In this document: one piece after another, positions 46,546-55,755 of the stretch
Position numbering within the stretch: the stretch's first letter is position 1
How the letters are laid out: each line of letters opens with the position of its first letter
Source of the DNA: Planctomycetales bacterium
Lineage (GTDB): Bacteria; Planctomycetota; Planctomycetia; Isosphaerales; Isosphaeraceae
Length of the DNA: 64,000 bases
Reading direction: 5' to 3'
NCBI GenBank assembly: GCA_027449865.1
Contig: DAIDKV010000141.1
Coordinates: forward strand, 1-64,000
The notes under the pieces: generated by a model
What the model was told of the DNA's origin: nothing
Database searches by the model: none
What the model saw: only the letters and a program-made list of their open reading frames with translations
Position numbers and translations under genes: made by a program

Positions 46546-48402
46546 TCAGGGGCCCTGACGCTTCAGGGTGAAGCCGGTCATGGTCAGGCCGTCATCGTCC
46601 ATCACGCTGAAGCTGCCGCCCTGCGTGAGATACTTGGCGAAGACGGAGAAGTCAGGGAGCTTGTCGGCCGGGATGACCTTGTCGAGCTGCGGAACCTGGG
46701 CGGGGCGAGGTCCACGGGCATTGTTGCCGAGCAACTGCTGGGTCGCCTTGCCGTACTCTCCGCTCTTGACCAGGTCGTAGAGCAAGCGGGCGGACTCCTC
46801 GGGGCGGACAAAGGTCATGCCGCTGACCTGCTCGGGCATTTCCTTGACGACCGACTGGAAGGCGGCATTTTCCTCCAGCGCCGAGGCGCCGGGGCGGAGG
46901 ACCTGCTCGAGGAGCGAGGTGTCGGTCGTGACCAGGAAGGCATCCTTGGCGACCGCGAAGCTGATCGGCCCCTTGAAGGGCTGGGCGCCTGGGGCGTTCG
47001 GGTTGGGAATATTCGGCATCTCGACGTCATAGATCGTCGTGCCCTGGAACTCCCGCTTCTTCGGAGCGCCCTGAGCGATCTCGAAGATCCGGGTGAGAGT
47101 TTCCTGGAACGCCTTGGAGTTTTCAAGCGCGACGGCCATCAGGTAGCGCTGGCTGTCTTCCTTGATGGGTCGCTTGAAGTCGGTGATGACGGTGATCCGG
47201 TTGCCGATCGGGCCGAAGAAGTCCTTCTTGAGGCTGAGCGGGGCACCGCCGGTGGGACCGACGAGCTGCTGCTCGAGGAGATTGATCATTCCTGGCTGGA
47301 ACTGGTTGACGACGGCCTCGATCGCGTCGTACGCCTGGTCAAAGTCCCAGCTCATGGTCTGGTAGGCGGCGACGGTCGCGGGGACCCACGCCTCAGGCCG
47401 GAGCCGGGCGGGGGTGAAGGCAAAGACCTTGAGCAGGCCGCGGACATCCGCCTTGGGGGCGAGGAAGAAGGTCTTGCTGAGAGTGTCGTACCGGCCCGGA
47501 CCGAAGGTGAACGCACCGCCGGCCGACTTCAGGCCATCGACACCCAGAGTCTGGAGGAGGACCTCATTCTGCTGGATCTGCCCCTCATTCCCCTTGGCGC
47601 TGGCCTTGAGGGCGAGCTTGACGACCCGGTTGATGTCGAGAAACCAGAGGACATGAGCCTTCTCGGAATCGACCTTGGCGAGCGTCTTCTTGAAGGAGTC
47701 GTTGGTGGCCAGGGCGTTGTCGCGGCCCTCGCGATGGGCGGTCAGATCCTTGATGACATCGGCCTCGGTGCCGGTCGAGGCCACGGCGAAGTAGAAGACA
47801 TTTTCCGACTGAGTCCAGGCGAGCGAAACGTCGGCCTCGTTACCGTCCTTCTTCTCCTCCTTGTCCTTGTCCTTCTTCTCCTCATCGTCGCGGAGGATGT
47901 GGATGGTCATCCCGTTGAACGCTTCCTCGGAAGCCTTGGCGCCGGCCTCCTGTGCCTGCTTGGTCGCCTTGGCGAGAACCTCGGCCATCTTCTCCTTGTT
48001 GTCACCCGCGTCGGCCATGAAAATGAGGGCGACGGGGAATTTAGGATCTTCCCGGGCAACAACGGCGAGGGAAAGGGCGCCCTGGGGCAGCTCGGAGAGC
48101 TCCCAGAGATCCACGCCGATCTTCTCCTTGAGGGGTTTGGTACCCTCCTGGAGCCTGGCGAGAACGTTGTCCTTGAACTCCTTCATCGCGGGATCGTTCC
48201 AGAGCTGGCCGTAATGGCTGCCCCGGAAGGCCTCACGAAACGCCTTGGCATCGGCGACCTTGAACAGGAGGAGAGTCGAGTCGGGGAGAATGCGTTCCGG
48301 GGGCGTGGCCGCCCGGGCGCTGGCCGCCGGCATCGCGGCGCCGAGGAATCCCAACCATCCGGCGAGGGCCAGGCGAATAATCGCCCGCTTGGCCTTGTGC
48401 AT
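46546..48402 (-). CDS. Conserved secreted protein of unknown function (DUF3352-like)
   Basis: The protein is 618 aa from ATG 48402, with GGAG about 10 nt upstream. The signal peptide is LALAGWLGFLGAAMPAASARA. It shows repeated beta-alpha units, beginning PPERILPDSTLLLFKVADAK and ending GGSFSVMDDDGLTMTGFTLK. A Lys/Asp-rich insert is at about residues 190-205. The layout, with a start on 'ILP-x-D-x-LL' and later 'AFT' landmarks, resembles DUF3352-type secreted proteins, but I am not certain. Probably periplasmic. No catalytic motif is visible. On the same strand as the protease upstream. Confidence 0.8.
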   Translation of the reverse strand: MHKAKRAIIRLALAGWLGFLGAAMPAASARAATPPERILPDSTLLLFKVADAKAFREAFRGSHYGQLWNDPAMKEFKDNVLARLQEGTKPLKEKIGVDLWELSELPQGALSLAVVAREDPKFPVALIFMADAGDNKEKMAEVLAKATKQAQEAGAKASEEAFNGMTIHILRDDEEKKDKDKEEKKDGNEADVSLAWTQSENVFYFAVASTGTEADVIKDLTAHREGRDNALATNDSFKKTLAKVDSEKAHVLWFLDINRVVKLALKASAKGNEGQIQQNEVLLQTLGVDGLKSAGGAFTFGPGRYDTLSKTFFLAPKADVRGLLKVFAFTPARLRPEAWVPATVAAYQTMSWDFDQAYDAIEAVVNQFQPGMINLLEQQLVGPTGGAPLSLKKDFFGPIGNRITVITDFKRPIKEDSQRYLMAVALENSKAFQETLTRIFEIAQGAPKKREFQGTTIYDVEMPNIPNPNAPGAQPFKGPISFAVAKDAFLVTTDTSLLEQVLRPGASALEENAAFQSVVKEMPEQVSGMTFVRPEESARLLYDLVKSGEYGKATQQLLGNNARGPRPAQVPQLDKVIPADKLPDFSVFAKYLTQGGSFSVMDDDGLTMTGFTLKRQGP

Positions 48403-48636
48403 CAGACAACACTCCATTCGTTCCAGGCCCCCCGGCTCACCGGCACGGAGGGGCAAGACGAACCGCCGACACTCGGGCCGGGGTCTCTTTTGCGATCCTT
48501 CAGGCTCCGCGCCTGAGTCTCGGTGGGCCGGCGGTGACCGGCGTGCGTGTCGATCGAGGAACCGTGGGGACCACCGCTGAGTTCGCGGGTTGGTCCGATC
48601 CGCCTGCCTACCTGCTCTCTGCCTTAAAAACGCGAC

Positions 48637-49728
48637 TCAGCGCGACTTCGAGGCCGATCCGGATTTTTCTCCGTCGTGTGCAGGCCGGTTGGTCGCCGGC
48701 GTCGACGAGGTCGAGGATGCACGATCGCTTGTCCCAGCCTGAAGTCCCTCGGGTCGTCCAGCGACGACCCGACGGGGTGGGTCGGGGTAGCGATAACCAC
48801 TGTTGGGGTTGGCCTTGTCAAACGAGAAAGCTTCCCGGTGGTGCAAGAACTGCTTGACGTAGGTCACCGGGATGGCGAAGCCGAGATTATCGGCCATCGC
48901 CGCATGAGCGCCCCGGCTGTTCACGCCAATCACCTCGCCCCTCTGGTTGAAGAGCGGACCGCCCGAATTCCCGGGATTGATCGCCGCATCCGTCTGAAGG
49001 AAGATCTGTCCCTCAATGTCGCGGCTCCGGTTGCTCACGATTCCCTGCGTGACCGTTCGTTCCAGACCCAGCGGATTCCCCACCGCGAAGACCAGGTCTC
49101 CCACGTTGATGTCCTCGACATTACCCAGCACAACATGGCTAGGTTTCAGCCCCTTCGGCAGAGGAAGCTTCAGCAGGGCCAGGTCGAAGAAGGGATTCAA
49201 GGCGATGATCTCGACATCCTCGATCCGACGACGATTCAGGCCGCCGGGAGCATTCAGGTAGAGGATGGCGGAGACCCGCGTCTCGCCCTGGATCACGTGA
49301 GCATTGGTGATGGCATAGCCTTCGTCGTTGATCAGGAATCCCGACCCCTTCCCGCTGGGTGTTTCGATCGAGATCACCGCCTCACCGAAACGGCCGACCA
49401 GATCCTTGACCCCGGCCGGCTTGAGCTTGCCGGAGGTGTAGAGTCCCGAGGAGTCGAGTTCGGTTCCCTTTGCCTCGGGACGAGGCGAGTCGGCCTCGGG
49501 TGAGTCTCCCCTGGCCCGGCGGAGAACCTGGTCCCTGGGGATGCGAACCAGGTCGTAACCGAGATCCACATAAAGTGCGTTGGACTTCTCGGCGACCACC
49601 TCGCCGACAATGCGCTGGCCGTCCTTGAGGATGACGGTTTCGAACCCAGCGGCCATCGCCCACCAGGGGCAGGCGAGCAGTCCCAGGAACCCCAACGCGG
49701 CGCAGTTTCGAGTGATGCGATCCAGCAA
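48637..49728 (-). CDS. Secreted trypsin-like serine protease (DegP-type catalytic domain without PDZ)
   Basis: The protein is 363 aa from TTG 49728: GGAGGGATCGCC sits just upstream, and MDRITRNCAALGFLGLLACP is a signal peptide. The catalytic triad is visible: His in AITNAHVIQ, Asp in NPFFDLALLKLPL and Ser in DAAINPGNSGGPLFNQRG. No PDZ domain follows, so it differs from full HtrA. Residues 30-80 form a short extra domain (ILKDGQRIVGEVVAEKSNAL), and the C-terminal 60 residues are Ser/Arg/Pro-rich and disordered. Probably an envelope quality-control or signalling protease. The alternative ATG 49797 start is less likely. Confidence 0.88.
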   Translation of the reverse strand: MLDRITRNCAALGFLGLLACPWWAMAAGFETVILKDGQRIVGEVVAEKSNALYVDLGYDLVRIPRDQVLRRARGDSPEADSPRPEAKGTELDSSGLYTSGKLKPAGVKDLVGRFGEAVISIETPSGKGSGFLINDEGYAITNAHVIQGETRVSAILYLNAPGGLNRRRIEDVEIIALNPFFDLALLKLPLPKGLKPSHVVLGNVEDINVGDLVFAVGNPLGLERTVTQGIVSNRSRDIEGQIFLQTDAAINPGNSGGPLFNQRGEVIGVNSRGAHAAMADNLGFAIPVTYVKQFLHHREAFSFDKANPNSGYRYPDPPRRVVAGRPEGLQAGTSDRASSTSSTPATNRPAHDGEKSGSASKSR

Positions 49729-49917
49729 GGCGATCCCTCCGGCCTGACCTGGCCTGGCTCCCGGCCCCGTCGTTCCCACTATCGCGACAGGTCCCATTGT
49801 AAAAATCGCTCCGATGCTTTCAACCCTGACCCCGCGTTATCCTGGCGAGTCGCGGTCGAGCGTTTCCCTCGGCGCCCCCGGTCGGCGTCGGATACATTGA
49901 CCTGGGGAGAACTGCGC

Positions 49918-49947
49918 TTGACGGTTTTTTCCCGATCGGTCTACTTA
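49918..49947 (+). promoter_or_regulatory. Putative promoter of the 50048 gene
   Basis: TTGACG (49918-49923) is followed after 18 bases by TACTTA (49942-49947). The -10 is a weak match. It lies 100 bases before the GTG start, in the divergent gap to the protease gene. Confidence 0.4.
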
Positions 49948-50047
49948 TTGGGATGGACCCGAGAGCTTGCGGTCCCCTCCCGGCCGATCGGCCGTTCCCT
50001 CAACGCCAGTCCCGCGTATCCGCTCACCCATGCTGGGGAGAATTCCC

Positions 50048-50896
50048 GTGTCCAGATCACGACGGGGTCAGGATTTCCGGCCGGTCCTCGCCGGCAAGTG
50101 GTGGGCCGCGGCGATGGCCGCTGGTCTCTCGATGGCGACGGTCCTTCCGGCCATCGCCCAACAGGAGGCACCGCCCCCGGCCGAAAATAACGCCGGCGCC
50201 GCCCAGCCCAACCCCTATCACAAACCCGAGGACGATGCCCGACCCGAGCCGGTCCCACCCTTCCGGCTGGATAAGACCCTGAAAACCATCCCGGTTCCCA
50301 AGGATCGCGTCCTCTACAACTACGAGATGGTCGACGCCTCGCTCCTGCCGAGGGACAAAAAGGGCATCTGGGTCCTCGACTTCGCCTGCAAGAAACTCCG
50401 GCTCCGTACCGTCGAGATCCCCGGAAAAGGACGCAAGCAGGTCTTCTATCTGTATTACAAGGTCGCGAATCGCACCGGTGCGCCGCGAATGTTCGCCCCG
50501 CAGTTCGTCATGGTCAACGAGAAGGGTCAACGGTTCGAGGACGAGGTGATCCCCGAGGCCGTGCAGGTCATCCGGCGCCGGGAAGATGAATCGATCCCCG
50601 TGCTGGGCGCGGTCGACGTGATTGGGATGATCCCGCCGAGCACCAAGCCCAACGTGGACGACGCCGTTTTCGGTGTCGCCACCTGGGATCGGTGGGACCC
50701 GAAGGCCGACCGGTTCAGCATTTATGTCCGGGGACTCTCCGACGGTTACATCGAGGTTCCCACGCAGGGGGGCGGCAAGCCGGTCGCGAAGTACAAGACG
50801 CTCCGGCTCGACTTCATCCGGCACGGCGACGAACGCAATCTCGACGAGCGTGAGATCGAGTTCGCCGACCCGGCCTACGAGTGGGTCTACTGGTGA
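50048..50896 (+). CDS. Conserved secreted protein of unknown function
   Basis: The protein is 282 aa from GTG 50048; GGGGAG lies 7 nt upstream, which is better than the upstream ATG 50030. A signal peptide is present (AGKWWAAAMAAGLSMATVLP) and a Pro/Ala/Glu linker follows. The core domain (about 90-282) has mostly beta structure: GIWVLDFACKKLRLRTVEIP, QVFYLYYKVANRTGAPRMF and FGVATWDRWDPKADRFSIYV. It ends EIEFADPAYEWVYW. I do not recognise a named family. It converges with queC through a hairpin. Confidence 0.85.
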   Translation: MSRSRRGQDFRPVLAGKWWAAAMAAGLSMATVLPAIAQQEAPPPAENNAGAAQPNPYHKPEDDARPEPVPPFRLDKTLKTIPVPKDRVLYNYEMVDASLLPRDKKGIWVLDFACKKLRLRTVEIPGKGRKQVFYLYYKVANRTGAPRMFAPQFVMVNEKGQRFEDEVIPEAVQVIRRREDESIPVLGAVDVIGMIPPSTKPNVDDAVFGVATWDRWDPKADRFSIYVRGLSDGYIEVPTQGGGKPVAKYKTLRLDFIRHGDERNLDEREIEFADPAYEWVYW

Positions 50897-50904
50897 GCCC
50901 CGGT

Positions 50905-50930
50905 CGCGGAAGGACGCCTATCCTTCCGCG
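50905..50930. terminator. Bidirectional terminator-like hairpin
   Basis: CGCGGAAGGA (50905-50914) and TCCTTCCGCG (50921-50930) form a perfect 10-bp stem with a 6-base loop. It overlaps the queC stop and follows the 50896 stop, so it can end both convergent genes. No clear U-tract. Confidence 0.6.
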
Positions 50931-51622
50931 TCGGCATACCGGATCGGGTCTGCCATACCGATCCGATCAAAGGCGGTCCGCCGGATGCGGCAGGCATCGC
51001 ACCGCCCGCAGGAGGTTCCATCCGGAGCTGGGTCGTAACAGCTATGCGTCATCGCGTAGTCGACGCCCAGTTCAAGGCCCCGACGGATAATTTCGACCTT
51101 GTCGAGCCGAAGAAGCGGAGCGTGGATGCGATACGTCCCCTCGCCCTCGACCCCCGCCCGGGTGGCCAGATTGGCCAGGTTCTCGAAGGTCTGAAGGAAT
51201 TCCGGTCGACAGTCGGGATAGCCCGAATAGTCGACGCAGTTAACCCCAATGAAAAGGTCGAATGCACCCATCGATTCGGCCCAGGCGAGGGCCATCGAGA
51301 GGAAGACGGTGTTTCGGGCGGGGACATAGGTGATGGGGATGCCCTGTGCGATGGCTTCGTCGGGACGGTCGCGGGGGACGTCGAGGTCGTCGGTCAGGGC
51401 GCTCCCGCCGAAGGCCCGGAGGTCGATCTCGATCTCGACATGGCGTGCGACCCCGGCGAGCTGGGCGACCTTTCGGGCGGCCTCGATCTCGACGGCATGA
51501 CGCTGACCATATCGGATCGTCAGTGCCTGGCAATCAAACCCAGCGGCTTTGGCCTCGAAGAGGGCTGTGGCGCTATCCAGACCGCCGCTGAGCAGGACGA
51601 CGGCCTTCGGCTTTGACTCCAT
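50918..51622 (-). CDS. queC: 7-cyano-7-deazaguanine synthase QueC
   Basis: The protein is 234 aa from ATG 51622 (GGAAGGAA upstream), the family's usual length. It converts 7-carboxy-7-deazaguanine to preQ0 with ATP and ammonia, in queuosine synthesis. The PP-loop is [18 protein letters not shown]. The family signature [19 protein letters not shown] is present. The zinc-binding Cys set is MTHSCYDP and [12 protein letters not shown]. No other que gene is nearby. An upstream in-frame Met at 51727 lacks a ribosome site and is rejected. Confidence 0.95.
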   Translation of the reverse strand: MESKPKAVVLLSGGLDSATALFEAKAAGFDCQALTIRYGQRHAVEIEAARKVAQLAGVARHVEIEIDLRAFGGSALTDDLDVPRDRPDEAIAQGIPITYVPARNTVFLSMALAWAESMGAFDLFIGVNCVDYSGYPDCRPEFLQTFENLANLATRAGVEGEGTYRIHAPLLRLDKVEIIRRGLELGVDYAMTHSCYDPAPDGTSCGRCDACRIRRTAFDRIGMADPIRYADAEG

Positions 51623-51820
51623 CAATGGTTCCTTCCCCGGGAGGGATTGATTGACGGGGGGGCGAATCCTGGCTTGCCGGCCCGGCCCGCATTCCGCTAT
51701 CCTCATGAATTGCACCGGAATTGACAACCGCCCGTCTGGCCCGAATGATGCGCGAGGGGAAAACCCGCGGGCGTCGGGTCGTCGGGTTCTCCGTTCGGAT
51801 CACGCAGGACCGGATCTCCA

Positions 51821-52087
51821 ATGGCTCACAAAAAGGGACAGGGCTCGAGCCGCAACGGCCGCGACTCGAATCCTCAGATGCTCGGAATCAAGCTCTACGG
51901 CGGCCAGTTCGCCCGCGCGGGGAGTATTCTTTGCCGGCAGCACGGGACGCGATGGCAGCCGGGGCGGAATGTCGGCGTCGGTCGCGACTGGACGCTCTTC
52001 TCGCTGATCGAGGGGACCGTCATGTTCGACCGAGGCGGGCGCCGGATCAACGTCCTCCCGCTTGAGACGGCCGTGGCGCAGGGCTGA
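51821..52087 (+). CDS. rpmA: Ribosomal protein bL27
   Basis: The protein is 88 aa, typical length. It lies at the peptidyl-transferase centre of the 50S subunit. Family sequence is clear: [20 protein letters not shown], then [20 protein letters not shown]. The N-terminus starts with AHKKG, so there is no cleaved extension of the Firmicutes type. It is followed by obgE, as in most bacteria, but bL21 (rplU), the usual upstream partner, is absent here; queC lies upstream on the other strand. Confidence 0.97.
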   Translation: MAHKKGQGSSRNGRDSNPQMLGIKLYGGQFARAGSILCRQHGTRWQPGRNVGVGRDWTLFSLIEGTVMFDRGGRRINVLPLETAVAQG

Positions 52088-52115
52088 ATCCACGTGACCT
52101 GAGAATTTTGCGGTG

Positions 52116-52147
52116 GGTCAGGCTGCGAGGCCTGACCTGCTTGTTTT
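52116..52147 (+). terminator. Rho-independent terminator between rpmA and obgE
   Basis: GGTCAGGC (52116-52123) pairs perfectly with GCCTGACC (52130-52137) around TGCGAG, followed by TGCTTGTTTTT. obgE starts 20 bases further on, so this may attenuate rather than fully stop transcription. Confidence 0.7.
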
Positions 52148-52166
52148 TCACCCTTGATAGGGCATC

Positions 52167-53240
52167 ATGTTTGTTGACCGCGTGACCATCTTCGTGAGCG
52201 GCGGGGCCGGCGGCGACGGCTGCATGAGCTTCCGTCGCGAGAAGTACGCGCCGAGAGGCGGCCCGAACGGCGGCGACGGTGGTCGCGGCGGTCACGTGAC
52301 GATCCGGGCCGTCGAGGGGCTCACCAACCTCGCGCATCTCTCGCACCAGCGGCACTGGCGTGCCAGCCGAGGCGAGCATGGGCAGGGCTCCGATTGCTTC
52401 GGCCGGGGTGCCGACGACCTGATCATCGAGGTTCCACCCGGAACGATCGTCCGCGATCGGGACCGCGAATTCGTCCTGAAGGATCTGCGCGAAGCGGGCG
52501 ACTGGGTCGTGGTCGCGCGTGGCGGACGGGGCGGGCATGGCAACGCGCATTTCAAGTCGTCGACCAACCGGGCGCCCCGGCAACACGAGAAGGGGCTGCC
52601 GGGCGAGGATCGTTGGATCACGCTGGAACTCAAGGTGATCGCCGATGTCGGGCTGATTGGGCTGCCGAACGCCGGAAAGTCGACGCTCCTTTCGCGGATC
52701 TCCCGGGCGCATCCCGAGATCGCCGATTACCCGTTCACGACGAAGTATCCGAACCTCGGGACTGTGCTGGCCGAGGACATGAATTTTGTCGTCGCGGATA
52801 TCCCCGGACTGATCGAGGGAGCGCACGCCGGCCACGGACTCGGGCACGAGTTCCTCCGGCACGTCGAACGGACGCATCTGCTTGTGCATCTGGTGGAGGC
52901 TGTCCCGATCGACGGCTCCGATCCTCTCCAGAACTATCGGACCATCCGAAACGAGCTGGCGCAGTACAGCCCGAAGCTCGCCGATCGGCCCGAACTGCTG
53001 GTCGCGACCAAGATGGACGTCACCGGCGCGGAGGAGGCTCGCCAGCGGATGGAGGCGGAGCTGGGTCGCGAGGTTCCCGGAATCTCCGCGGTCACTGGCC
53101 GCGGCATTCCGCCCTTGCTCCACCGGATTGTCGGAGCGCTGGTCGAGCTGCGAAAGACGGCCGAGCCCGAGGCTCCCGCGACGGGTGAAACATCGGCAAT
53201 TCCTTCCGTGGCCGAGGCTGTCACGAGCGCGCCGGCATGA
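52167..53240 (+). CDS. obgE: GTPase ObgE/CgtA
   Basis: The protein is 357 aa. It binds the 50S subunit and links ribosome assembly to stress signalling. The Gly-rich Obg domain is at the N-terminus (RVTIFVSGGAGGDGCMSFRR, then GGPNGGDGGRGGHV). The GTPase motifs are GLPNAGKST (G1), DYPFTTKYPNLG (switch I), VADIPGLIEGAHAGHGLGHE (G3) and TKMD (G4). It overlaps coaX by four bases (ATGA, 53237-53240), so the two are translationally coupled. Confidence 0.96.
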   Translation: MFVDRVTIFVSGGAGGDGCMSFRREKYAPRGGPNGGDGGRGGHVTIRAVEGLTNLAHLSHQRHWRASRGEHGQGSDCFGRGADDLIIEVPPGTIVRDRDREFVLKDLREAGDWVVVARGGRGGHGNAHFKSSTNRAPRQHEKGLPGEDRWITLELKVIADVGLIGLPNAGKSTLLSRISRAHPEIADYPFTTKYPNLGTVLAEDMNFVVADIPGLIEGAHAGHGLGHEFLRHVERTHLLVHLVEAVPIDGSDPLQNYRTIRNELAQYSPKLADRPELLVATKMDVTGAEEARQRMEAELGREVPGISAVTGRGIPPLLHRIVGALVELRKTAEPEAPATGETSAIPSVAEAVTSAPA

Positions 53241-54004
53241 TCCGAGTCGTCGCCGACCTGGGTAATACCCGGCTGAAGTGGGGAAGGCTCGACGCCTCGG
53301 GACGGATTGCCGAGTCGATCGCCATGCCGCTGGACGACCCTTCCGCGTGGGGCGAAGCCTGGGCGGGATGGAAGCACGACTCGGGAGGCGGCGAGGCCTG
53401 CTGGGCCGTTTCGACGGTCAACCCGCCGGTCGCCGATCGGCTGGAGAAGTTCCTGGCCGATCAAAGGATTGGGCGGGTTACCTGGATTCGGTCGGCGGCC
53501 GAGGTTCCGGTGCCGAAGGACGTCGAGGGAGCCGAGTCAGGAGGGTCGGACCGGGCGCTCGCGGTCCTTGGGGCGACCCGGATTGTCCCCCGAGGTCGGC
53601 CCGGGCTGGTCGTGATGTGCGGCACGGCGATCACCGTGGAGCGGATCACGACGGAAGGGGTCTGGCAGGGCGGCGCGATCGCGCCGGGGCTCGGTCAAAC
53701 GGCCCGTGCCCTCAATCTGATGACGGCTCAGCTACCCTTCATCGAACTGAGCCGGACGCCGCCGGCCTGGGGCCGTGGCACCGTCGATTCGCTGAAAGCG
53801 GGGATATTCTGGGGGATCGTCGGGGCCGTTCGCGAGCTACTCGCCCGGCAGGAATCGGACCTTGGTGCGGATCCGGTCGTGGTCTGGACCGGCGGCGACG
53901 CGGTTTTGCTGGCGCCTCCCATCTTCGGCGACCAGGCGCGGATCGAGCCCGATCTGATCCTCGACGCACTGGCGGGCGTTGCGTTCGGCCGGACTGGCGA
54001 TTGA
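53237..54004 (+). CDS. coaX: Type III pantothenate kinase
   Basis: The protein is 255 aa, usual length. It phosphorylates pantothenate in the first step of CoA synthesis and, unlike CoaA, is not feedback-inhibited. The ASKHA-type motifs are VVADLGNTRLKWG (phosphate 1), MCGTAITVERI (where most family members have D after the T-x segment) and the acidic-Gly segment GGAIAPGLGQTARALNLMTA. VVWTGGDAVLL is the adenosine motif. Translationally coupled to obgE; tolC follows after a gap of 143 bases. Confidence 0.92.
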   Translation: MIRVVADLGNTRLKWGRLDASGRIAESIAMPLDDPSAWGEAWAGWKHDSGGGEACWAVSTVNPPVADRLEKFLADQRIGRVTWIRSAAEVPVPKDVEGAESGGSDRALAVLGATRIVPRGRPGLVVMCGTAITVERITTEGVWQGGAIAPGLGQTARALNLMTAQLPFIELSRTPPAWGRGTVDSLKAGIFWGIVGAVRELLARQESDLGADPVVVWTGGDAVLLAPPIFGDQARIEPDLILDALAGVAFGRTGD

Positions 54005-54147
54005 CCTTTCCAGCCTTCGGGGTTTTGGTTAAGTTCCCGCCGTCCTTCATATCAGCGGGATTTCTTCAATCCCGGGCGGGGTGGGCAGGATGCCGGCCCC
54101 GAGCGATTCCGATTCGCGGATCATCCGACGACAGGAGGTCGATCGGG

Positions 54148-55755
54148 ATGGGCCATCGCATGGCGTACCGGTGCCGCTTGCCGGTTGCGCGGATACTGCT
54201 CACCTCGGCCGCGGCGCTGCTGTTGATGGCCCCATGCCGGGCGATCGCGCAGGGGCCGCAGTTCGACGTTGGCGCGCCGCCCGGCGCGGCGGCCGGTGGA
54301 AGCACAATCGGTGTTCCACTCGGCGCCGCGGATTTCCCCGGGATGCAGGGGGCATCGATTGCGCCGTTCAGTGGCCGGCCGGGTCCGGCGGGAAGCCACG
54401 TCCCGGCCGCGGCACTCTCGATTCCCAGGGCGCCGGTTTTCCGGACGAACGTCAAGGGCAGTCCGTTCGCCGTCCAGCCCATCCAGGAGCAGGACATCCC
54501 CGCCTATGGCGACCTCGACCTCCCCGAAAACTACGAGGGCCCGACCGGCGGGCTGACCATCGACCAGGCCATCGACCTGCTGATGAAGCAGAACCTCGAT
54601 CTGATCGCATACCGGATGGAAATTCCGATGGCCGAGGCCGATATCCTCACGGCGAGCCTTCGGAATAACCCCATCTTCTACGCCGATTATCAGCTCCTCC
54701 CCTACGGCCACTACTCGTTCCTTCGCCCTGGAGGTCCGCAACAGAGCGACGTGAACATCAACTATCCCCTCGATATTACAGGGAAACGTCGAGCCCATAC
54801 CCTTCAGTATCGGATGGCGAAGCGTGTGACCGAGGCCCAGCTTCAGGACGCCGTTCGCAACCTGATCGACAACCTGTACACGGTCTACGTTGACGCGGTC
54901 GCCGCGGCGCTCACGGTGAAGTTCAGCGAGACGTATGCCAGCGGCATTCGTCGGCTGGAGGAGCGGATGGGCCAGTTGTACCGGGGGGGGCAGGTCAAGG
55001 AGTCTGACCTTCTGGCGGTCCGGGCCAAGCGTGAGCAGGCCGAGCTTCAGGTGCGCGAGGCGCTTCAGGCGAAGTACAAGGCGAACCGGGCGGTGATCCT
55101 GATGCTCAACCTCTCCTTCGACGACGCCGAAACGTTCGAGGTTCGCGACCCGATCGGCAAGCTCCGTCCTGCTCCAATGAAGCGTGAGGAGTTAATTCGA
55201 GCGGCGCTCGAGATCCGGCCCGACCTCCACGCGATCAAGATGGGGATCAAAAGATCCGAGGCCGATATCCGCGCCGCGAAGGCCGATGCCTATCCCGACG
55301 TTTTCGTTCTCTATCAACCTTACACCTTTCAGAACAACACCTATCTCGGCGTTCAGAGTGCCTATTCGTGGACGCTGGGGCTCACGGCGACGGTTCCGCT
55401 CTACAACCGCAATCAGGGCAACATCACGCGGGCGAAGATCAACCGAGACCAGACGGCCGTGCAGGCGGCGAGCACCGAGCGGCAGGTGGTTAGCGACGTT
55501 CTCGACGCCGAGCAGGAGCTTCGCCAGAGCCTCATGAGTGTTCGGGAGTTTCAGAACGAGATCATCCCGGCCAACCGAAAGATGCGCGACTCCGCTTACA
55601 AACTCTACCGCGCCGGGGAGTCGAGTATTCTTGATTTCCTCGAGGCGCAACTCTCGTACAACGAGGCCGTCAAGCAGTACCGGGACGCGCTGGTTCGGCA
55701 TCGTCGAGCGATACTGGACCTCAACACCGCCGTCGGGGAACGGATTCTGCCATGA
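54148..55755 (+). CDS. TolC-family outer membrane channel protein
   Basis: The protein is 535 aa. AGGAGGT lies 8 nt before ATG 54148. The signal peptide is LPVARILLTSAAALLLMAPC, then a Gly/Pro/Ala linker of about 80 residues. The TolC fold follows: LTIDQAIDLLMKQNLDLIAY opens repeat 1, RPDLHAIKMGIKRSEADIRA opens repeat 2, and the coiled-coil helices are long (RRLEERMGQLYRGGQVKESD). The family's late motif is YRAGESSILDFLEAQLSYNE. It forms trimeric outer-membrane channels in type I and RND export; no inner-membrane pump or adaptor gene is in the window. Overlaps the next gene by ATGA. Confidence 0.93.
   Translation: MGHRMAYRCRLPVARILLTSAAALLLMAPCRAIAQGPQFDVGAPPGAAAGGSTIGVPLGAADFPGMQGASIAPFSGRPGPAGSHVPAAALSIPRAPVFRTNVKGSPFAVQPIQEQDIPAYGDLDLPENYEGPTGGLTIDQAIDLLMKQNLDLIAYRMEIPMAEADILTASLRNNPIFYADYQLLPYGHYSFLRPGGPQQSDVNINYPLDITGKRRAHTLQYRMAKRVTEAQLQDAVRNLIDNLYTVYVDAVAAALTVKFSETYASGIRRLEERMGQLYRGGQVKESDLLAVRAKREQAELQVREALQAKYKANRAVILMLNLSFDDAETFEVRDPIGKLRPAPMKREELIRAALEIRPDLHAIKMGIKRSEADIRAAKADAYPDVFVLYQPYTFQNNTYLGVQSAYSWTLGLTATVPLYNRNQGNITRAKINRDQTAVQAASTERQVVSDVLDAEQELRQSLMSVREFQNEIIPANRKMRDSAYKLYRAGESSILDFLEAQLSYNEAVKQYRDALVRHRRAILDLNTAVGERILP

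Noticed and set aside
53278-54147. Long 5' extension of the tolC frame
   Set aside because: It overlaps coaX in another frame; AGGAGGT and a signal peptide set the start at 54148.
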